Below are positions 14,091-18,043 of a stretch of DNA of 18,043 nt, piece by piece. Origin of the DNA: Heteroscillospira sp050252415 (GTDB taxonomy: Bacteria; Bacillota; Clostridia; Oscillospirales; Oscillospiraceae); assembly GCA_050252415.1 (NCBI GenBank), contig JBFWKZ010000035.1, forward strand, positions 1-18,043, read 5' to 3'. The number at the start of each line of letters is the position of its first letter. The first letter of the stretch is position 1. Made by a program: the position numbers and the translations under genes. The notes under the pieces are model-generated. The model was not told where the DNA came from. It did no database searches and worked only from the letters and a program-made list of their open reading frames with translations.

Positions 14091-14117
14091 CTAAGGCGCA
14101 CCGAATAGGTGCGCCTT
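14091..14117. repeat. 27-nt hairpin repeat, copy 1
   Basis: CT followed by a perfect 10-bp inverted repeat AAGGCGCACC/GGTGCGCCTT around the loop GAATA. It is identical to copy 2 at 14319-14345. Here it may also serve as a rubredoxin terminator, although only a short T-run follows. Confidence 0.85.
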
Positions 14118-14122
14118 TCAGA

Positions 14123-14318
14123 CTGTCAAAAAAGCCTCGCAGAGTTTCACCGCCGCAGCGGCGAAATAAAATTAAGGCATTTTTGGGCGCGGCGTGTACG
14201 TGCCCAAAAATACTTCTCAGGCTGCAAGCGCCTCATTGGCTGCCACGAGCGGTCGATGAGGCGCACAGCAGTCTGCAAATCCATTTGTCAAAGGAGTCGG
14301 AACGACTTCTTTGACAAG
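14123..14318. repeat. Structured palindromic block between the 27-nt repeats
   Basis: About 196 bases without a credible gene but full of hairpins: CGCCG/CGGCG (14151-14163); ATTTTTGGGC/GCCCAAAAAT (14179-14188 and 14202-14211); GCGCCTCAT/ATGAGGCGC (14228-14236 and 14256-14264); and a 15-pair stem with loop GAA (14285-14317). AGCCT (14133-14137) can pair with AGGCT (14219-14223), closing the first two. The block starts CTGTCAAAAAAG and ends CTTCTTTGACAAG, which are imperfect terminal inverted repeats. It could be a MITE-like dispersed repeat or a structured RNA. Confidence 0.65.
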
Positions 14319-14345
14319 CTAAGGCGCACCGAATAGGTGCGCCTT
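14319..14345. repeat. 27-nt hairpin repeat, copy 2
   Basis: An exact duplicate of 14091-14117, starting directly after the terminal inverted repeat of the structured block. The two copies are offset by 228 bases. Confidence 0.85.
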
Positions 14346-14372
14346 ACTTTGCTTTTGAGGTTAATAAAGGGC

Positions 14373-14415
14373 AGCCTTTAGTGGCAGGACAGAAGCCAGA
14401 CAGAGGCTTCCGGCT
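14373..14415. other. Hairpin downstream of tcdA
   Basis: GAAGCC (14392-14397) pairs with GGCTTC (14405-14410) around a seven-base loop, and AGCC (14373-14376) can pair with GGCT (14412-14415) outside it. It lies 17-60 bases beyond the tcdA stop on the minus strand. It lacks a U-tract, so it is at best a weak terminator, or a further part of the repeat-rich interval. Confidence 0.4.
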
Positions 14416-14431
14416 ACAAACTCCAAAATGC

Positions 14432-15163
14432 CTAGTTCTGCTCATTCCGAACGCCGGTAAGGTCTTTTATCACCTCTCCGGCGAGAATAAAGCCCGCAAC
14501 AGGGGGCACAAATGCGACGCTGCCCGGTATCTGCCGCCGATGCTCCAACGCCTCGTCGCATTCATCATAGTGCGGCGCCATAGCTTTCTCGCGAGAATAC
14601 ACGACCTTGAGGTGTTTGATTCCACGTTTGCCCAGCTCTTTGCGCATAATGCGCGCCAGCGGGCAGTCAAGTGTCTTGCTAATATCGGTAACAACAAAAG
14701 CGGTGGGATCAAGCTTATTTCCCGCACCCATAGCGCTTATGATCGGCGTTCCCGCCGCCATGGCCCGCTGTACAAGGTGCAGTTTGCCGGTAACGGTATC
14801 GATTGCGTCGATGATATAATCATAGCCGCCCAAATCAAACTCATCCACTGTCTCGGTTGTGTAAAACACAAACCTCGTCGTCACTTCAATCTCGGGATCG
14901 ATCTCAAGTATACGGGCTTTCGCCGCCTCAACCTTAGGCATTCCGAGGGTCTTTTCCGTTGCGATAATCTGGCGGTTCAGGTTTGAAAGAGCAACCGTGT
15001 CGCGATCGATAAGTTCAAGCTTGCCCACGCCGCTGCGGGCGAGTGCCTCGGCAGCGCTTCCGCCGACACCGCCGAGGCCAAACACGGCAACTTTTGATTT
15101 TTTTAATTTTTCCATGGCATCCGAGCCCAAAAGCATTCGGGTGCGGACAAATCTGTCAGACAT
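14432..15163 (-). CDS. tcdA: tRNA threonylcarbamoyladenosine dehydratase (TcdA/CsdL, ThiF/E1-like family)
   Basis: A 243-residue member of the ThiF/E1-like superfamily with the TcdA architecture. The ATP-binding loop VFGLGGVGGSAAEALARSGVG (residues about 28-48) is followed by LIDRDTVALSNLNRQI, with the conserved Asp and Arg, and IIDAIDTVTGKLHLV. TcdA-type features are the DPTAFVVTDISKTLDCPLARIMRKELGKRGI segment and the late GSVAFVPPVAGFILAGEVIKDLTG. TcdA uses ATP to cyclise t6A at position 37 of tRNAs to ct6A. The start is the ATG at 15163 with GGAGG six bases upstream; a longer frame lacks a better site. It lies 73 bases after the nucleoside permease gene on the same strand with no clear terminator between, so co-transcription is possible. 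Confidence 0.92.
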   Translation of the reverse strand: MSDRFVRTRMLLGSDAMEKLKKSKVAVFGLGGVGGSAAEALARSGVGKLELIDRDTVALSNLNRQIIATEKTLGMPKVEAAKARILEIDPEIEVTTRFVFYTTETVDEFDLGGYDYIIDAIDTVTGKLHLVQRAMAAGTPIISAMGAGNKLDPTAFVVTDISKTLDCPLARIMRKELGKRGIKHLKVVYSREKAMAPHYDECDEALEHRRQIPGSVAFVPPVAGFILAGEVIKDLTGVRNEQN

Positions 15164-15236
15164 TTTTTCCTCCGGATAATAGAATACCCTGCGTATGGCG
15201 AGAATTTGCCGGCTCTCTAAGCAGGACATGAAATTT

Positions 15237-16208
15237 TTATCTCCCGCCTTTATCGTACGGAATTCCCTCCGCCTTGGGCGCTCTGGATTTTTTGGAGGTG
15301 AATACCAAAATTATCATTGTGACAATATACGGCAGCATATTATATATATTCGACGCCTGTTTGACGCCGGCAAATGTGGGCAGGAACGGGATGCTGCCGG
15401 CATAAGAGCCTATGACTTTGAACAGCGCGAAGAACAGTGCCGCGCCCAGAATCCGCACAGGATTCCAGTTGCCGAAAATCATAACGGCCAGTGCCAGAAA
15501 GCCATACCCCGCGACGCTGGACTGAAATCCGCTGCCGGCCGCGACCGTGAACGCAAGGCCGCCGATTCCGCCGAGAAAGCCGGAGATCATAACGCCGGCA
15601 TAGCGCATTTTGTATACGTTGATGCCCACCGAATCCGCCGCCTGAGGATGCTCGCCGCAAGCCATGAGACGCAAACCGAACCGGGTCTTATACAAAACGA
15701 TGATAGCGGCTATCATCAGAAGTATCGCTACCGGGGTGGTGAGGTACATGCTCTTGAATATGAGCCGCTCGAAAAATGCGGAGTCAGGCGTTATGCTGCC
15801 TATGCGTATCCAGGTAGGAATAATTATCGTGGTCTGTCCCTGACCCTGGATCGCCCAGGTGAGAACAATTGCAAAAGCCGGCGCGAGCATGTTGAGCGCC
15901 GTACCGCCTATTGTCTGGTCTGCCTTCAGATTGATTGAGGCAAAAGCTAAGAGCAGGGAGAATAGGATCCCTGAGGTGCCCGCAACCAGTATTGCCGCCA
16001 GCATCGCAAGCTGGGGATGTTCCGGCCCCCAACTGTTGTCGAGCGCCGACAAAAACAGGCAGCTGAACAGAGCGCCGACAACCATAATTCCCTCAAGCGC
16101 GATGTTTATGATACCGCTGCGCTCCGAGAACATGCCGCCCAGAGCGACAAGCAGGAGCGGTACGGCAAAGATAATGGTTGCGCTTAAAATATCGGCAAGT
16201 ATTCTCAT
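15237..16208 (-). CDS. nupQ: Nucleoside-type ABC transporter permease (NupQ/YufQ-like)
   Basis: This 323-residue membrane protein matches the second permease of BmpA-type nucleoside importers in the branched-chain-amino-acid/ribose permease superfamily. Its opening, MRILADILSATIIFAVPLLLVALGG, is followed by MFSERSGIINIALEGIMVVGA, the family's conserved N-terminal block. RFGLRLMACGEHPQAADSVGINV is the cytoplasmic coupling loop, followed by MRYAGVMISGFLGGIGGLAF. About 8-10 membrane segments are expected. Its ATG overlaps the stop of the upstream permease by four bases (ATGA), with GAGGAGGT just before, so translation is coupled. The substrate is probably a purine nucleoside or base by family; the binding lipoprotein lies outside the window. 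Confidence 0.88.
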   Translation of the reverse strand: MRILADILSATIIFAVPLLLVALGGMFSERSGIINIALEGIMVVGALFSCLFLSALDNSWGPEHPQLAMLAAILVAGTSGILFSLLLAFASINLKADQTIGGTALNMLAPAFAIVLTWAIQGQGQTTIIIPTWIRIGSITPDSAFFERLIFKSMYLTTPVAILLMIAAIIVLYKTRFGLRLMACGEHPQAADSVGINVYKMRYAGVMISGFLGGIGGLAFTVAAGSGFQSSVAGYGFLALAVMIFGNWNPVRILGAALFFALFKVIGSYAGSIPFLPTFAGVKQASNIYNMLPYIVTMIILVFTSKKSRAPKAEGIPYDKGGR

Positions 16209-17341
16209 TCGCTCACCTCCTCTTCCGATGCTTCCTCAGCACCCGCCGCTGCCTTTTGCTTTTTTCGGGTGAAAACATTGATTATGACGGTCCGCATAAG
16301 CAGGGAGAATGCGGCAAGATAGATAATGACGGCTATGATGATATCTATGGTCTCTTTTGCAAACTCGGGCTGCATCGCATCGCCGCCGACCTGGATGTAG
16401 GATATGAACAGCGCCGAGAATATGGTGGCCAGCGGATTGGAAGTGGCAAGCAGCGCAACCGGTATGCCATTGAAGCCCATATCGAGCAGTGCTTTGACCA
16501 GCGTATACTGACCCGTGCCGGCGAGATAATAGATGGCGCCGCCGACTCCGGCGAGGGCACCGGAGATCACCATGGAGAGAACAATATTACGTTTTGCATT
16601 GATACCGGCATAAAGACTCGCGTCGCGGTTCAGGCCGCAGGCACGCAGCTCATAGCCGAAGGTGGTCTTGCTTATGATAATGAACATGAGTATGGCAAAG
16701 AGGATCGCAATAAAAATACTGATGTTCATGTAGTTTGAGTCCATGAACTTGTCCAGTCCCACCTTGGGGATGATCGCATCCGGGTTCGCTTTGGCGAGGT
16801 TTGCCGTTCTGTCCGTCTGCGAATCGCCCCAGTAGTTTGCCAGGGTCGACGGGATATTGGCAAAGATAAGATTGACAAAAAACAATGCGATCCAGTTGAA
16901 CATAATCGAAGTGAGTACCTCGTTTACGTTAAACATGGCTTTGAAAAAGCCGGGAAAAAAGCCCCAGATCGCTCCGCCGACCATTGCGGCAATGAGACAG
17001 GCCCACCATGGCATTTGGAAGACGATACCCGCAATGAGCGCACCGGCGGCACCGACGGTATATTGGCCTGTCGCCCCAATATTAAAAAGTCCTGTCTTAA
17101 ATGCAAAACCGACGGAAAGTCCCGTCATCATAAGCGGTGCGGATTGATACAGGACCTTGGCGAATTTTGAGCTGGAGCTCACACCGGACGTCAGCATCTG
17201 CCTCATGCCGTAAGCCGCCATATCGGAATTAAAGACCAGCAGAAGCAGGTAGCCGAAAACGAGACCGCAGAGTATGGAGAAAAGCGAGGCCAAAAAACTG
17301 ACGAAGCCCTGACTGTGTGTAAATGTTTTAAGCTTATCCAT
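16205..17341 (-). CDS. nupP: Nucleoside-type ABC transporter permease (NupP/YufP-like)
   Basis: A 378-residue permease, the larger of the pair, with a hydrophobic start (FVSFLASLFSILCGLVFGYLLLLVF), the block MLTSGVSSSSKFAKVLYQSAPLMMTGLSVGFAFKTGLFNIGATGQ, and the coupling-loop motif GYELRACGLNRDASLYAGI followed by a GALAGVGGAIYYLAGTG segment. It would form a heterodimer with the downstream permease. The true start is the ATG at 17341, which overlaps the ATPase stop by eight bases and has GGGAGG eight bases upstream within the ATPase gene. A longer frame reading into the ATPase gene is not credible. The C-terminal tail is acidic and Ala/Glu-rich. Confidence 0.88.
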   Translation of the reverse strand: MDKLKTFTHSQGFVSFLASLFSILCGLVFGYLLLLVFNSDMAAYGMRQMLTSGVSSSSKFAKVLYQSAPLMMTGLSVGFAFKTGLFNIGATGQYTVGAAGALIAGIVFQMPWWACLIAAMVGGAIWGFFPGFFKAMFNVNEVLTSIMFNWIALFFVNLIFANIPSTLANYWGDSQTDRTANLAKANPDAIIPKVGLDKFMDSNYMNISIFIAILFAILMFIIISKTTFGYELRACGLNRDASLYAGINAKRNIVLSMVISGALAGVGGAIYYLAGTGQYTLVKALLDMGFNGIPVALLATSNPLATIFSALFISYIQVGGDAMQPEFAKETIDIIIAVIIYLAAFSLLMRTVIINVFTRKKQKAAAGAEEASEEEVSE

Positions 17342-18043
17342 TGGCTTTCCCTCCCCCTGAGCGCTTTGCGCCGGACATATAAAGTCCCAGCTCAACGACG
17401 CTCGTTGTTTTCGGGTCCAGCTCACCGACAATCTCGCCCTCGTACATGACGAGAATGCGGTCGGAGAGATTCATAACCTCATCCAGCTCCAGAGAAACGA
17501 GGAGCACCGCCTTGCCCGCGTCCCGCTGGGCAACAAGCTGCTTGTGGATATACTCGATTGCGCCGATATCCAGTCCGCGCGTCGGCTGGATGGCGACCAG
17601 AAGATCGGGACTTTTATCAATCTCACGGGCAACAATCGCTTTTTGCTGGTTTCCGCCGGACATGCTGCGCACAATGGTGGCGGAGCCCTGCCCGCTTCGG
17701 ACGTCATACTGCTCAATCAGCTTATCCGAATACTCGCGTACTGCCTCACGGTCAATAAAACTTTGGTGCTGGAACTGAGGTTCCCAGTAACGCTGCAGAA
17801 CCATATTCTCTTCCAAGGTAAAGTCCAGCACGAGGCCGTGCTTGTGTCTGTCCTCGGGGATATGGCTCATACCGAGCTTCGATCTCTCTCGGATTCTGGC
17901 ATTGCTGATGTCCTGCCCCTTCAGGGTTATGGTGCCGGCGCTCTGCCGCTCAAGTCCGGTGAGGACGTGGGTAAATTCCGTCTGTCCGTTTCCATCGATA
18001 CCCGCAAGGCAGACGATTTCACCCGCTCGGACATCGAGGGAAA
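17334..18043 (-). CDS. nupO: Nucleoside/sugar-type ABC transporter ATPase, C-terminal part (partial)
   Basis: The reading frame is open from the right edge of the window to TAA at 17334-17336, so the N-terminal half of this normally double-domain ATPase is missing. What is seen is the second nucleotide-binding domain: a Walker A variant AGIDGNGQTE of the kind normal for domain 2 of RbsA/NupO-type ATPases, the signature MSGGNQQK, Walker B and D-loop LLVAIQPTRGLDIGA, and LVSLELDEVMNLSDRI. The segment IPEDRHKHGLVLDFTLEEN is diagnostic for nucleoside-type importers. It is the first of three overlapping genes (ATPase, NupP, NupQ); the solute-binding lipoprotein is expected upstream, beyond 18043. 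An internal ATG at 17870 is not the start. Confidence 0.9.
   Translation of the reverse strand, partial: SLDVRAGEIVCLAGIDGNGQTEFTHVLTGLERQSAGTITLKGQDISNARIRERSKLGMSHIPEDRHKHGLVLDFTLEENMVLQRYWEPQFQHQSFIDREAVREYSDKLIEQYDVRSGQGSATIVRSMSGGNQQKAIVAREIDKSPDLLVAIQPTRGLDIGAIEYIHKQLVAQRDAGKAVLLVSLELDEVMNLSDRILVMYEGEIVGELDPKTTSVVELGLYMSGAKRSGGGKANG

Noticed and set aside
14109..14336. Plus-strand 75-residue ORF in the repeat-rich interval
   Set aside because: It runs through several perfect hairpins, has no ribosome binding site, and gives an Arg/Cys-rich unpatterned protein.
14091..14345. CRISPR array
   Set aside because: Only two repeats occur, 201 bases apart, with a structured interval rather than regular short spacers, and no cas genes are present.
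14381..14986. Plus-strand 201-residue ORF
   Set aside because: Antisense to tcdA, whose motifs and ribosome binding site are clear.
15195..15938. Plus-strand 247-residue ORF
   Set aside because: Antisense to the NupQ-like permease; composition is charged and repetitive without domains.

Overview
The window looks like a chromosomal segment of an anaerobic, low-to-mid-GC Gram-positive bacterium, most likely a member of class Clostridia of the Oscillospiraceae/Ruminococcaceae type. Pointers are the strong GGAGG ribosome binding sites, near-consensus sigma-A promoters, a rubredoxin, a B12-dependent radical SAM protein, BioY regulated through a probable BirA operator, a Gly-Arg-His-Gln-Lys tRNA cluster, a NupOPQ-type nucleoside ABC transporter and tripartite tricarboxylate (TTT) uptake. 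The genus is inference; no rRNA is present.

Layout. 1-1950: the 3' end of prmA (+) faces a B12-binding radical SAM gene (-) across a shared bidirectional terminator. An inverted-repeat element of about 160 bp then runs into the end of bioY. 1945-3157: bioY (-) and a five-tRNA cluster (+) diverge from a compact control region with two near-consensus promoters and a BirA-like operator. 3290-7943: a three-gene operon on the minus strand (HpcH/HpaI-fold aldolase, D-2-hydroxyacid dehydrogenase, GntP-family permease) diverges from an AraC-type regulator, which is preceded by a possible 14-codon leader peptide. This reads as a locally regulated sugar-acid or hydroxy-acid utilisation module. 8177-8453: a 53-codon orphan gene with its own promoter and terminator. 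8508-13770: a LysR regulator (-) diverges from tctC-tctB-tctA and a metallo-beta-lactamase-fold hydrolase (+), a carboxylate uptake-and-hydrolysis module. 13790-14056: a rubredoxin preceded by a perfect 30-bp palindrome. 14057-14431: a gene-free, palindrome-rich stretch with two identical 27-nt hairpin repeats bracketing a structured block of about 196 bp. 14432-18043: tcdA (-) downstream of two nucleoside ABC permeases and the C-terminal half of their ATPase, all on the minus strand and running off the window end.

How the parts work together. Two regulator/transporter/enzyme modules sit side by side, each with a divergent dedicated regulator (AraC with aldolase-dehydrogenase-GntP; LysR with TctCBA-hydrolase). 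Both appear to import small carboxylates and process them. The least explained parts are the 14.1-14.4 kb repeat block, the inverted-repeat element at the bioY stop, the rubredoxin palindrome, the araC leader ORF, the aldolase whose expected catalytic His/Asp/Arg positions are replaced, and the 53-residue orphan protein. All calls come from reading the sequence; no database search was run.
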